Assembly (NCBI GenBank): GCA_016648135.1
Contig: JADDOH010000132.1
Span: 558,001-622,000 of the forward strand
Source: Agrypnia vestita
Lineage: Eukaryota > Arthropoda > Insecta > Trichoptera > Phryganeidae
Direction of reading: 5' to 3'
DNA: 64,000 nt
Below are positions 10,819 through 22,505 of this stretch, one piece after another; the first letter of the stretch is position 1; each line of letters opens with the position of its first letter. A program made the translations under genes and the position numbers. The notes under the pieces were generated by a model, which was given only the letters and a program-made list of their open reading frames with translations, was not told where the DNA came from and did not search any database.

Positions 10819-11470
10819 ATAAGATGTTTTCAACGCTGATAAATGGGTATTGCGGAAACACTAGCCGTGGCCGCAAAGTGGTATAATTATTTTTATACTG
10901 TTAAAAAATATTATACATGGTGTAACAGAGCTAGTCCACAATACTTTACAGGTGCCTATTACGAATCGAAAATGTTCAAGCAACCATGACCATGATTAAT
11001 ACTTATGGAGGTATGCGACATCAAAGTCAGCATTTTTTCAATATTTCTGACTATTTTTATGTAAAACTTTGGACTTTTGTTACAGTAACTTAAGTCAAAT
11101 AAAATGACAAAAACATTCTGAAAAAATCTTATTTAAATTACTATAAGTTTTTTGACATTTTATTTAACTTGTATTGAAAATAATGAATTTTTAAAATTTG
11201 ATAAAAGTTACTGTAATGATTGTCCAACAACAAGTCAGAAATATTGAAAAAAATGCTAACTTTGATGTTGCATATCTCCATAGCAATATTAGGTCATGGT
11301 TGCTTGAACATTTTCATCTCATAATTAAGGCAGAAATTTACCCGTAATGTATTGTGGATTAGCTCTATTACACCATGTATAATAGTTTTTAACAGTATAA
11401 AAATTATTGTGCTACTTTGCGGCCACGGTCAGTGTTTCTGCAATACCTATTTATCGTAGAAACATCTTAT
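10819..11470. mobile_element. Large imperfect palindrome containing an FB1-like core
   Basis: The outer arms match in inverse: ATAAGATGTTT, AAATGGGTATTGCGGAAACA, GTGGCCGCAAAGT and ACATGGTGTAACAGAGCTAG at the left all reappear complemented between 11358 and 11470. Inside, the blocks TTTTTTCAATATTTCTGACT and AGTCAGAAATATTGAAAAAA are shared with FB1 at 4169-4556, and the centre carries ATTTTATTTAACTTGTATTG. It may be a longer FB1 relative or an FB1 element inside another foldback. Non-coding, about 650 bp. Confidence 0.8.
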
Positions 11471-12560
11471 CTATCTCTCTATCTTATCTTGCTAAATAAA
11501 TTTATTATTGAACTAACGAACAACGCTGACAGTCAGCTTCTCTAATTACATTTTAATGTAATTTATTTACACTTTATTTAGAAAGTAGGTAACAACAGTA
11601 TAAACAATTTATCGTTTCGCAATACTAATATCCAATTCAGTTGAGGAATTTTATAATATGAAAACAAAGCCTTTTGGATCACGGGATGAAAGGATACTAT
11701 TGAAAATGTCAAACGGTGGACAAAATTCTCGGAATTTTGTACACTTGGCTTAAATGATTCTAAGGGGAGGAAATTGCGTGCAAAAATACAAAAAAAATAG
11801 CAATTATAACTTTCTGAAGAAGACTACACGCATTAACACGTTATAAAAACATTTTATATCGTAGACTAACAATCTTTTATTGCAATTTAATATTATTGAA
11901 ATAAAGTACAATAGATGTACTGAACTGAATTACAAAAGAATTCTTTCAAAAATGAAATATAACAAAAACAAAACAATTCGAAAATGATTCTAAGAAAATT
12001 TAAATTATAAATATCCGGTTTGCAAGTTTTAAATTTTTTAATTACTCTTTGTTGAAGTATTATAATAATTATAATTAATATGTAATTCACTTTCAAAATG
12101 TGTTCTTTCATCAGAGCAAAATAAAACGGTTTAATTCTGACAGTTATTTTGACGTTATTTCGTAGAGTTATTTTATATTAATTATTGAATGGCTAGCCAT
12201 AAAATTATTACTTAAATACAATACATTAAATTAAAGTACAATACAATTGTACAAATACAGTTACCTATGAATAATAAATACGCATTATAAATATAATAAG
12301 AATAGTCTATATAGAAATATATGAAAAATAACGAAATCCTTTCTAATACATATATTATTTTGGAATGTATTTTACATGAGAATATTCTTAATTTTTCTTT
12401 TTTATCAGCTGTTTTAGATCCTCTCTCAAGCTTTGTCAATGATCTGTTCATCATTCGCCTTGAGATCATCAGCCCATCACATTTGAGGGCAATCTGTTCA
12501 GCCAGCATAGTCCCACTTTAGCGGGATCTGAATTGGAAATCGTCAAGTAAATGTCATCTT
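11471..12560. other. Unassigned A+T-rich DNA
   Basis: Nothing recognised. The 98-codon minus frame at 12212-12508 and the 72-codon frame at 11893-12111 are dominated by Ile, Tyr, Phe and Lys and contain no motif. Confidence 0.4.
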
Positions 12561-12567
12561 GGATCAT

Positions 12568-12774
12568 GCAATCATCGAGGATTACTAATTTATAATGTAC
12601 TGAATTCAAAATTTTATAGGAAACAGCCCATAAATTTATAGGAAACATGATTTTGGAAGGGATACATACAAAAAAGCTAGAATATTAGCACTACATTTTA
12701 AATTAGTAATCCACTTTATTTTGTATGGATTCAATTTATTTTTTTCGATATTGCTGCCTTTGATTTTATACCCC
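12568..12774. mobile_element. E-family MITE, left end missing
   Basis: Shares ATCGAGGATTACTAATTTAT, ACATGATTTTGGAAGGGATA and ACATTTTAAATTAGTAATCC with the copy at 13938-14185, and ends with the terminal repeat ATATTGCTGCCTTTGATTTT followed by ATACCCC. The left terminal repeat is absent. Confidence 0.65.
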
Positions 12775-12779
12775 ACATA

Positions 12780-13650
12780 TAAAACAATTAAGTTACAATA
12801 AAATAATAATTTATGATAAAATAAATATGAATAAAAAGTTTTATTTCAGTACTTTGTAAAATTTTCCTCAAAAATCCGTTCGCTGCGCTTCTCCGGTAAA
12901 CTCATACAGTATTCAAGGCGGGAAAAATGGCCTCATCTACCTCCATTCTTATATACCAACATTACCCGGCCGTCGCTGTCTGCTACCTACAGCTACGGGC
13001 GTATCACCTATTCGCATATTCTTTCCTCGGAAAAGGCCCACCCTCACGGAAATATACGTAGGAATGTATCACGGACGCGCGGGGATGTTTTTCCCTACTC
13101 TTAAGCCGGATCGACAGAATTCGAATTTGAAATGGGTACCTACGCACTCCTCCCGTCACTTTCCCGCCTTTGTAACTCTGCCGGATATCCGGCGCTGGAA
13201 AGGGACCGCCAGAAACGTGGAATTCTAAAATTGAATCTATTTTTCAAACAAGCGCTAGAAGCTTCGCCATTGGGTATATTTTTTCCCGGCAAGGAGCGCT
13301 CCGAATTTTTAAGAGCCTTTTCATTTCATACCGTGAACGATTTTCATAAAATTTATTTCTTGGCTCTCCTTTGCGAAAAGAAAGCGAAGTTCATCAACAC
13401 GATGATCGAGTCGTAATATGATAAAGGAATGGAAATGAACGTGTTTAGTAAGTTAGTGGGATAATTATAATGTTTATACTTTTGAAATTACATAAATATT
13501 TATATGTATCAATACTTTTATCTTGTCTTAATTAACCAACTGACCATCGTGCCCTTTCTCCACAGGGCTAGGCAGATAGGATATTATAAACATCAACAAT
13601 GTAGGTATGTTCTAAGAACATAGTTACTAAATTTTGTCTCCAGAGGGATG
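12780..13650. other. G+C-richer island without recognised gene
   Basis: The segment 12880-13420 is clearly less A+T-rich than the flanks and contains an uninterrupted 94-codon plus frame (13132-13416) of unbiased amino-acid composition (for example ALERDRQKRGILKLN). I recognise no family, intron signals or counterpart elsewhere in the window. Candidate conserved noncoding or regulatory DNA, or an unknown exon; the latter seems less likely. Confidence 0.35.
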
Positions 13651-13654
13651 ATGA

Positions 13655-13935
13655 ATTAATTAAGATAAATTATAAAAGTCTCAAAGAGAAGACGCTATTT
13701 ATATGAGAAACTTGCGTGGAAGTCTTTTTATACGATGGTCCAGGGCTAACAATCTGTATAAGCTGGCTTAAGTGATGACTCTACACAATGCAACGTTCAC
13801 CAATTCTATCGTAACAACATCCACACATTATGAATTTTTTAATGTTGTATATATGTTCCAAATTGAAACCTTCCAAATATTTTAAGGGACTATGCTAGAG
13901 ATATTTGTATTCCTTCACATAAAATAGTATATATT
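13655..13935 (+). repeat. Repeat C copy
   Basis: Blocks in order: TAAGATAAATTATAAAAGTC, TATATGAGAAACTTG, TTTTTATACGATGGTCCAGG, AAGCTGGCTTAAGTGATGAC, CAATGCAACGTTCACC and GGGACTATGCTAGAGATATT. It runs directly into an E MITE. Non-coding. Confidence 0.7.
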
Positions 13936-13937
13936 GT

Positions 13938-14185
13938 GGGGTGTAAAAGCAAAGGCAACAATATCCAAAAAAATTGAATGCAGCCATCGAGGATTACTAA
14001 TGCGTAATGTACTGAATTAGAGATTATATAGGAAAAGTAGCCTATAAATTTATAGAAAACTTGATTTTGGAATGGGCAGATATATAAAATCTAGAATTCA
14101 GTACATTTTAAATTAGTAACCTTCGGTGACTGCATTCAAAACATTTTTAAATTTTTTGGAAATTGCTGTATTTGCTTTCATACAC
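13938..14185. mobile_element. E-family MITE with about 100-bp inverted arms
   Basis: The left end GGGGTGTAAAAGCAAAGGCA pairs with the right end, which in complement reads ATGTGTGTATGAAAGCAAAT; inner arm pairs include TTGAATGCAGCCATCGAGGA against the complement of GGTGACTGCATTCAA. The loop holds AACTTGATTTTGGAATGGGC. No ORF. This is the best copy for defining the family. Confidence 0.75.
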
Positions 14186-14190
14186 ACATA

Positions 14191-14573
14191 TCGACTGCTC
14201 CAACGAACGAGGCGGTAACTCAAATAAATCGATTTTTCAGGGGGACACTTTTAAGTTTCGTACCGGATTTCTAATTCTTTTTTGAATCATCTCAAAATTT
14301 TTTTTGTGTGTGTAGGTAATATTTAAGACGATCTTACTAGTAATTGAGATATTTTATTATAATTTAAATTCCTACCTACTTCGTTATTACATGGAAGAAA
14401 AATGATTAACTGATTTTCTAGTTTTGTAAAATTCATATTTTTATGTGTTAAATATTGCATTTGAGATACTGCTGTCTTTGCTGTAGGTAGGCAATCATGG
14501 CCTAAATCTAAAAATGGTAGTAACTCAAATACCTAATATATTGAGTTACTGCCTCGTTCATTGGGGCAGTCGA
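14191..14573. mobile_element. F MITE with TA flanks
   Basis: Starts TCGACTGCTCCAACGAACGA and ends CGTTCATTGGGGCAGTCGA; the terminal repeat covers about 34 bp (through GAGGCGGTAACTCAA) with three or four mismatches. TA lies on both sides, as for Tc1/mariner targets. The interior is A+T-rich and includes an E-like motif (ATACTGCTGTCTTTGCTGTA near 14465). No ORF. Only one copy in the window. Confidence 0.75.
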
Positions 14574-14678
14574 TATATAGATTTTGCAGCTGGTAATGAT
14601 ATCTTTATATTTTTAACGTGGGATATTATTTTAAGTATAAAATCACACATGCAAGTCATTTATGGAAAAATTGGTTCT

Positions 14679-14873
14679 TAAAATAAAACACAAATCACTT
14701 TGTTTTCACCACTTTATTAGATATAAAATCTACACGTTTCGAGAGCAATGTTCTGTTCTTCAGGATTGTTTGTTGTACACAAACAATCCTGAAGAAGAGA
14801 ACATTGTTCTCGAAACATGTAGATTTTATATCTAACAAAGTGGTGAAAACAAAGTGATTTGTGTTTTATTTTA
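14679..14873. repeat. Near-perfect 195-bp palindrome, PLE-like 3' ends head to head
   Basis: The two arms are inverted copies around GTAC at 14775-14778 with only a few mismatches. Read outward from the centre, each arm has ACAAACAATCCTGAAGAA, a hairpin (GAGAAC with GTTCTC in the right arm), CGAAAC, then ATATCTAACAAAGTGGTGAA and GTGATTTGTGTTTTATTTTA. CTGA.GA plus hairpin plus GAAAC is the arrangement known from hammerhead-like motifs in Penelope-like retroelement terminal repeats. The arms suggest a snapback insertion. No coding sequence. Confidence 0.75.
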
Positions 14874-14879
14874 ATAATA

Positions 14880-17800
14880 ATGTCACCACAAAGTTTAAAC
14901 GTTCATTCAGAAGAAGAAATATTCTTCGAACAATTAAATTGATTCTCTTTTTCTTCACTCTTATCCATTTAGCGGACGTTGACTATTGTCTAATCTATCT
15001 ATAAATCTCTACAGTAGATGACCATTGCCTCAGGTTCTTCATTAGCCATCATTAGATTATCCTAGGGATAGGTAATGAGATGATTTCCCTTTTGCGTTCC
15101 TCGTCTCATTGCTATAACCAGTTAGATAAATATGTTACCGTCGGTTGCAAAAGTTTGAAGTCAAGCCGTACCGAAGTTAAGCTTCTCCGCTTTGACTAAC
15201 AAGTACTGCTGTTCTTTAGCAGTGGAACTTATATTATTGCTGATTCGATTATTTATTCCTCTAACTCCTATAGTCTGATTCATCTGCAATCCTGCTCTCT
15301 TGGGAGATCCTTCTTGTAGTTACCGCCAGTATAGTTCTCAGAATACTCAGCGTTTCGCACTATTGAAAAATGTATTAATGTGATACTGAAAATTGATAAA
15401 GATGTTATGATGTGAAAAAACTACGTAGCTACAAGCCTTTTAATTTACTCGGATTATTAGGCGAGAATTCAAATGGATACCCACCTACAAAATATGTACG
15501 TAAAAAATAATATTCACATCATCAAAAATTTTATAAGATTGAAATGAAATATGCGTTTTTAAGTATGTTTGTAAATTTTTGATAGCACTAACAACTGGAA
15601 TACCAATAAGTGGTCTCAGAGTCAAAAAGATTTAAAAAGAGTAAACATTTATTTTAAAGTTGTAAACCTAGCTCGATAGAATTGTTTTATTTGTATAAAG
15701 AGAAACAAGAAGTATTACATTGAAAAAAAATCGTGGGAAATTATTCAGAAAATTTATAATAGGTACTGAGGCAAATAGCTTTACAATTTAAATATCCTTT
15801 TCGGGGTTATAACATTCTAATCCAGGATTTTGGCTGGGGTCTTCCTTTTAAGGATTTTATTTTTGTGATTTAGCGATTGATAGAATGGATAAACCCATAC
15901 CATTTCCGATCCAATGGAGGTCCAGGGCGTCCAGGCCCATGGGCGTGCGACGCTGTACATTAGAATAGAAAAATATTTTATAGAAATTACAATTTTTGCG
16001 ATAAATAATTAAGCTTTCAGACAAAAATGGCTTTGGCTTAGCTCAAATGGTAAGATGTCTATGATATAATTAACAATATTTTTATTTGGATGGGTATTTT
16101 TTGTTAAAGCTGATCGTTGATTATGTAAATCATAACTAACTGTGTAGAGATTTATTACATACTAATTCAAGGGTATTCAAAGATTATTTGATTTTTCAGC
16201 GGAATTTTGTGTTTAATTATGGTAGTACAAACTCATCATTATACATTACTTGTACATTACCTTTGTAAATATGTGTTTTCTTTTAATTGGCCAAGGCTCT
16301 GTATATCAACAACTGTTTTTTTTAAGATTATATGTATATGGCTGTAAGAAAACCAATAATTAGTTTACCAAAGTTGACTTTGATTTTAATCATCGTTCGA
16401 AATGATAAAAAATTAAAATAAAAGTCACGAGATTTTAAAATTCTAGTCCTCGATATAAAAATACATTTTTACAATTCACTAACACAATATTTATGAAGAT
16501 TTTCATAATATCTTACTTTAGTTGCAGCATAAACACAATTAAAAATTAATACAAAATAAAAAAAATTGGATATCAATTAAGTGTGCATCATTTAACTTCT
16601 TTGTTCTAATTTTGATGTTTTTTATAAGTATAGATTTTTTTAAAAATATCACTCATTTCCGTCCACCCGTGTCACATGGCAATATCAAAAATGTTTATAA
16701 TAATTATTAATTATCGAATATGATTTCCCGTCACAGTCGACGGGTATATTTAATTTCATAATTGTTATAACTAGTACATAAGAATACAATATAAAATTAG
16801 TGTTCCCAAGCAGGACATTATGATCAAGTCGAGGAATTCTCACAAAGTATATTTGATAAAAAAAAACAAATTGTGGAAAAAAGTTAAAAAGTATTTTGTT
16901 AAATCATTCTTACAATGTAACATTGAGAAAATACGTTTCAAGTCCCAAACATAATATTATGTTAGATATTTTTTTTTTTTTAAATCGGAATGTTTATTTG
17001 TGTGAAGTATTAAAAACACTCAACTTTATTATGCTGATACTAACACAGCTTATTCCGCTCGGAGTTTCGAGGACAACGCGATTATTTTAAGCAATTGATA
17101 CCATTTCCATCATCGCCTGTGATACTTTTAAATATTTCTATTTGATTGTCAATAAGTAAGCCAAGACGCAATATTTTTTGTTACACATATTTTGGTTGCT
17201 CAAAAAATGTTGAAAGAAGGGCACTCATAACTAAGTACTGCAATGTTTCGGCTTTTTTCTTCCTGCAACTAATTTATTTTTCGGTATTTTTAAGTCAAAT
17301 TGTAGGTATATGGTGTATGTTAATTTCTATTAAATCAACATATATATACCAGAATTTTGCAAAGCTAATAATAAAACGTTAGTAAAGCTCAAATTCTGTC
17401 ACACAGATAATATATTAAATTTCGCCTTTTTTACTAAATATAGCGTATCTTCAATTTTCGACATTAATCTGTTCCCGAGAGATGGTTGGATTTCAAATGA
17501 AATTTTCCCATAGAAATTAACTAAAAATGGTTTAATCGGTTGTGAGCTACGAATTTTGCCAATCTATTCTATAAAAAAAAAAAATCACTCGAAAACTGAT
17601 CTCTGAAATCACCGCAAATACATTTTACTTACGTATTAACTTAGTATTATTAATGCTTTGTCGTTGTGACAGATATTTACTCATTGTGATGTTATAAATA
17701 TACTACAGGCCTATATATATATGTAATTAAAATTTAAATCAGAAATTTTCATTTTGAATGGTTAGACTATTGTTTGGAAAGGGAGTCACTTTCCATTATC

Positions 17801-18200
17801 ATCAGGTAATGTCGATTCTGGTTACTGATGTCTCGATGGTTCACCGGCATTTCCAGACGATACACCATAATTTTTTTTAAAGAACTTATCTAACGTTATT
17901 TGTTGTATTTTTGGTTTAATCACATGGCACAGATGGGGCGTATATCGACTTTGGAATATAAAACAGAAATTTCGACAAAAAAACATGACCAGTATCAAAA
18001 AACACGAATGTCGGCATGTACCTATGAATATTTAAGGTACATTTTATATGTTTAAGTACAATTTATGCTTCAATGTACCAACTGCTGTAAATCGTAAGTA
18101 TAAAAATTAATTTTAATATACCACAGTTTGTTAAAATGTAATTCTTGGGCACCCACCGCCAATGCGCTGAATAAACACACATCCCCGAATAAGATTTACT
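14880..18200. other. Long unassigned A+T-rich stretch
   Basis: No gene and no clear member of the window's repeat families. At 16030-16060 GGCTTAGCTCAAATGGTAAG resembles a tRNA A-box with no B-box after it, so it is at most a truncated SINE head. Frames of 60-80 codons at 16896-17090 and 17146-17382 are A+T-driven. Patches at 15900-15955 and 17755-17870 are more G+C-rich but carry no motif I know. Confidence 0.4.
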
Positions 18201-18269
18201 AACCTACGTATGCACAAACTGGCCCCGGGCTTTAAATATTTGAGTCCAATAAAAGTTGTTACATTGCGA

Positions 18270-18400
18270 TTCGCTTTTCTCATCTCCCGGCCGGGGGGGA
18301 GGGGAGGCCGGATACGTTAGGCTTAAGGGTGGGTCGGTAGCGCCCTGCGCCGAGCCGGCGGGAGGAGGGGAGCAGAATAGGGCGCTCAGTCGAAAAGTAC
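18270..18400. other. G+C-rich block with G runs
   Basis: Contains CCGGCCGGGGGGGAGGGGAG, GGGTGGG and GCGGGAGGAGGGGAG on the plus strand, a quadruplex-prone composition in A+T-rich surroundings. Overlapping frames on both strands here are low-complexity Pro/Gly-rich and not credible. Confidence 0.5.
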
Positions 18401-18439
18401 CGTCAATTATTTTACAGTGTTTTTGTTTATATCTCGCCA

Positions 18440-18560
18440 TTAACTTTCGGTAAATGAAAACATTAAAAAAATTAACACTTCGTTTAAACCACGAATAATT
18501 TTTATTGTAAAAATTCAACATGTTTCGGTAGCGATGCTCCCTTTATTAGAACTATTAATT
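18440..18560 (-). mobile_element. PLE-like 3' end with decayed hammerhead-like core
   Basis: On the minus strand: CTAATAAAGGGAGCATCGCT then ACCGAAACATG, followed by a tail with TTCGTGGTTTAAACGAAGTG. The hairpin GGGAGC-ATC-GCTACC has one mismatch and the leading box is decayed from CTGATGA. The tail resembles the palindrome arm tail at 14840-14855 (GTGGTGAAAACAAAGTG). No coding part seen. Confidence 0.45.
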
Positions 18561-19585
18561 TAGTAAGATGAATTTTCAAGAATATACAGATTATTTATGG
18601 CGGGAGGTGTGAATTAGCATACCAACATCTCTTACAAACATAATTGTGAATTTTATGTGTGTATGAACTAATTATATGTTTTCATAAATGTTATATACAT
18701 ATTTAGACATAAGGTGTATTTAAGATCTTTTATCACTTGGTGTATTTTAACAACTTACATTAATTAGTATTAAAAACGATATTTCATAAAAAATCCAGAA
18801 AAACAGCTCACGAAGTACATCATTAAGATTTTTTTCAATAGAATTTTATATTTTTATTGTTATACTTTCTAATTGATATTCATCGAATTGAATGCAACCT
18901 TTCGTAAAAATATAAGTCATTTATTTATTTCAAAAAACTAAAATACATACTTTTTATTATTCAAATTGATTATCCTTAAGTCAGTTTTCGATATCATTTT
19001 TCGTCAGAATGGAGGCACAATAAAAAATACGTAAACGCAATTGTGGGTCCGTCCAATCAATACGGTTTATACAAAGATGGTCAGTTTTTCAAATAATAAT
19101 TATATCCAACCACAAAGCCAACGCGATAAACATAAAAAATATATAAATGTAATTTAAATTTTCTGTCTACTAAATACCGGTGTGCTTGGCTTGAAATTTG
19201 TCACAAGGGGATGGACTCGCGGCTGCCTTCCAAGTTGGGGTGAGTCGGGATGGTATCTGCGAGTATCCAATGTGTTTGAAGTATGAGTAGATGTGTTGGA
19301 GGTATAAGAATCGTAGGAAGCGGAGGACGGAGGGAGGCGCTGGATACCTGAGGACGAAAGATCAAACGGCCCCGCGGCCGGGGCGATTACATTTTGATTT
19401 TGTTTCCATTTTATATATTGCCATTTAATGGGAAAACCGGAATTTTGAGAACCCTGGAATTAATCTTTTGATACGTAAAATTAAAGCGATAAATACATAA
19501 CGTGTCTTTCAAATGGTAGTTGGTAATAATTTACTAGTCATTCCATTAAATTATGGAAATATCTATGTGAATATGATTTAAAATC
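18561..19585. other. Unassigned, with G+C-richer patch at 19190-19400
   Basis: The 19190-19400 patch (GGCTGCCTTCCAAGTTGGGG, GGAAGCGGAGGACGGAGGGA) has no reading frame of note. The rest is A+T-rich with nothing recognised. Confidence 0.4.
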
Positions 19586-19586
19586 A

Positions 19587-19728
19587 AATTTAACAATCAA
19601 TTAGAAAGACATACAGAAAAATCAAGTCAACGAAAAAATATTTGACTGCTACCGGGATTCGAACCATGGATCTCCTCCTTTCCGGGGTAGGCGCGTAAAC
19701 CAAATACGTTATAGCGGCATCGTACATT
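19587..19728 (-). mobile_element. SINE3 copy
   Basis: On the minus strand, a tRNA-like head with B-box GGTTCGAATCCCGGTAGCAG is followed by AAATATTTTTTCGTTGACTT and GATTTTTCTGTATGTCTTTC. The copy at 44285-44432 shares head end and body in the same order. The head is degenerate, so it is not a tRNA gene. No simple-repeat tail is obvious; TAATATAATATAATATAATA lies just outside at 19790. Confidence 0.65.
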
Positions 19729-19787
19729 TACATGAATATATCAACCTTATCGGTATTTATCAACAAATATTATTCCCTTTTAGAGTA

Positions 19788-19812
19788 TATAATATAATAT
19801 AATATAATATGA
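19788..19812. repeat. (ATAAT)n microsatellite
   Basis: About five units of ATAAT/TATAA. Confidence 0.8.
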
Positions 19813-19814
19813 AT

Positions 19815-21035
19815 TTCAATTTTTTTTATTACCATTTTTAATAGTGCTGATAATTTGTTGCCCATCCGTAATAATAATAATTGATAACTTTGAAAAGAGT
19901 ATTTCTCCATAGTTTTCGAAATTATTTATTTTGAAATTAGAACAATCTATGAAAACTTGGCTTGATAATATATATATTTTAAAGGATGAAATTGACGAAA
20001 TCATCAAATTCTACGGACAAAGTGGCAAGGAAATAATAAAAATGGCAGACATTTAGTTAGAATTAAAATAGAAGGTAACTGATGATAGGAATGGTGAAGA
20101 TGTATAATAAGGTGTACCTGTATATTCGTTAATGGATAAAATTCAAATTCAAAATGGCAGTGTACATCCATAAGCTTGCAAAATGCGGTAACGGTAAATT
20201 TATACCATAATTTTTAAATTTTTTATATTCATATTTTTAAATATCCCACAATCATGCCATAATATATTACGTACCTAAAATAGAATAATAATCGATTACA
20301 TTTATAAAAGTAAACAGAATAATTTTTTCAAGCGTTTAAAAACCAATCCCTATTTCCGTCAGATAAATTTCTAAAGGAAAGAAATTCAGGGGTTGCAAAT
20401 CCTAGCATCAGAAGATACGAATGATTCCTCACCCCACTGCCTTTGTTTCCAAGTTAGGGGTGGCAAGATGGCTGATTGCTGAGCGTTTCATCCCTTTGAG
20501 GAAAAATGCGATTTAGAGAATAACTTTATCGCTTCGGCCACTCTTTGCGATCATGTGAAGGATTATTTCTGATAACAATCTCCCCCGCATTTTTTTTGGA
20601 AAAAAATGGAAATTGAGTTATGCTTCGACGTGTATTTGTAAGAAATGGTGTAATGTATCGTTGAGAACATAATATTGTAAAATCAACCGCAAATTTATGA
20701 CTTCAAATATTAGAATTACAAAAATATTAGAAAAATTATAATATTCTTGTTTTATAAAGGGTGGGAGAGTCTACCAGGGGAATTGAAGTAGTGAATGTTT
20801 TCTGGAATGTGCAACGTTTCTTTCCTGTTAATATTGTGTGTATGTGCAACGAAGAAACTTAGATCTAGAAAATAAAATAAAATACTGATTAAAAGTAATA
20901 AAAAATGCAAAACAGTACACCGAGCATGGAAAGTAGATAGGAAAGTAAAGTAAAATCAATAAAACAGTCGTAAAGTAGAATAGTAAATGGTTCGGGTAGT
21001 CATGGATTAAAAATTTTATGAAAAAATAATTCATC
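19815..21035. other. Unassigned A+T-rich DNA
   Basis: No motif recognised. Short minus-strand frames (19816-20007, 20828-21040) are hydrophobic A+T-derived sequence. Confidence 0.4.
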
Positions 21036-21120
21036 ATCAACAGTTTTCTATCTACTGTTGGATAAAGGCCTCCCCATTTTTATTCCACTTTTCTCTGTGG
21101 AATTTTATTCATTGCTGCGT
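21036..21120 (-). pseudogene. LINE C-terminal end, short remnant
   Basis: The minus strand reads GGGGAGGCCTTTATCCAACA, giving GEAFIQQ then a stop, a decayed form of the EEAYVQQW ending seen in common insect endonuclease-RT LINEs and in the fragment at 3625-4030. TGATGATGAAT follows, as is usual after this ending. Confidence 0.6.
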
Positions 21121-22230
21121 ATTTACACAAATTTTGATGATGTATATCTAATAAATAAACAACGAAAATATGTATGTAAACAATTTCTGCGCCTGTAGAA
21201 GGCAAATCATTAACACGGGTGTTTTATAAATCGCAAATAAGAATAATAGTAGGCACAAGCTAGGTAAATGTAATAAACCACATTGTGTATTACATCCATA
21301 CCATACTGACTATTTTCAACATCGTGAAATCATGGAAACAAAAATAAAATAATAAATATCTTCTTGATTTTTTTGAGTACTTTAAAGGTATCCTAATTAT
21401 CAAACGCTAATTTATTATGATATCTTTGAAACTAAATTCAGAATGGTAAATTTGAACTCAAACTGAGATAAGAGGAGAACCTCTTTGTTGGGAGATTAAT
21501 TTCACCCACTGAAGTACGATTCTACCGTAACTTTATAAAATACCAACCAACCAAAAAAACCAACCAAAAAACAAACCAAAAAACCAACCAAAAAACCAAC
21601 AAAAAATACCAACAAAGGAGACAATACGAAGTATTCTTTGTAGGTAGGTACTCATAGAAATAACCATGTCGTAAATTGGCCAATAACATGGATGCACCGC
21701 ACCGGCTTGGTAACATTTTGAATTTCGTTGACTTTTTTCTTTGTAGGAGCATACCTGAATTATATAATAATAGTTGGATGATTTATAAAGCGCCGTTTTC
21801 GACTTACCTCAAGGGCACTAAAATAAATATTGAAGTGATAGGGAATATGATAGGAACCCGATAATGAGAAAACATGTATTTTTTTCATTTCAAAAAGACA
21901 GCGAATTAGTATATGTAATAGTAATTAGTACATTGTGTTGCTGTTGGTTTATACCCGTAAACACCAACACAACGAGACAACGAAACAATTCTACTAAATT
22001 GATAAGGTGTTAAAAATATATAGAGACAAAATAAATAAATATATAGTGAAGCTCACGGGAATTTCAAGGTTTTTTTTAAATTAAATTTTTTAGTTAATTT
22101 TATTTTTTAGTTTAATTATTCGGGTGATGAATTGAATGTTTTAATTCCCATTCGCTGGTTTTATATTTGGGCGTTTTTAAATTTAGAAATGGTCTTGTAG
22201 ACTTTGAAGTTAGAGAATTTATTATATATT
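21121..22230. other. Unassigned spacer around a simple repeat
   Basis: Apart from the CCAACCAAAAAA-type repeat at 21540-21617, I recognise nothing. The Trp-rich minus-strand frame at 21522-21752 is the translation of that repeat. Confidence 0.4.
21540..21617. repeat. (CCAACCAAAAAA)n-type simple repeat
   Basis: About seven imperfect units of ACCAACCAAAAA and AACAAACCAAAAA. Confidence 0.85.
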
Positions 22231-22505
22231 TTTCTTTAAAGATTTGTATTAATGATATTCTTTAAAAAATTCCGTAACAGTAGGCACATAAAATTTTTGG
22301 AAAAATAAATTTGTAGGGTAGGTTTTAAAAAAAAAAAAATGCTTGTTTGTGCTATTAAGAATGTGCTTAATGATGTTTTATATGATCCTCCCCACCCAAC
22401 GATACCATATTGTAGTATTGATCGAATTAAAGCGTAATACACAGTTTTAATAGGCTTTGGTGATAGAATACAAATTAAAAATAGTGGTAAAGTAAAACAA
22501 ATTTG
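22230..22505 (-). pseudogene. CR1/Jockey-like LINE RT fragment
   Basis: The minus frame has YYALIRSILQYGIVGWGGSY followed by KTSLSTFLIAQTSI, the well-conserved YY.L..SIL.YGI..WG...L..L...Q post-catalytic segment of CR1/Jockey-type non-LTR reverse transcriptases. After that, frameshifts break it. It parallels the fragment at 35870-36440, suggesting one family. 5'-truncated and inactive. Confidence 0.75.

Noticed and set aside
13132..13416. 94-codon frame as a new gene
   Set aside because: Balanced composition is tempting, but no family, start context or exon signals; kept as a candidate conserved island only.
15130..15230. 5S rRNA-derived sequence (CCGAAGTTAAGC)
   Set aside because: Only a short piece resembles the 5S box; the rest does not follow 5S.
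16030..16065. tRNA gene (GGCTTAGCTCAAATGG)
   Set aside because: Only an A-box-like segment; no B-box follows at the right distance.
18204..18521. 105-codon Pro-rich minus frame
   Set aside because: Produced by the G+C-rich low-complexity block; the opposite strand also stays open.
21540..21617. Telomere-like repeat
   Set aside because: The unit CCAACCAAAAAA differs from insect TTAGG and is short and interstitial.
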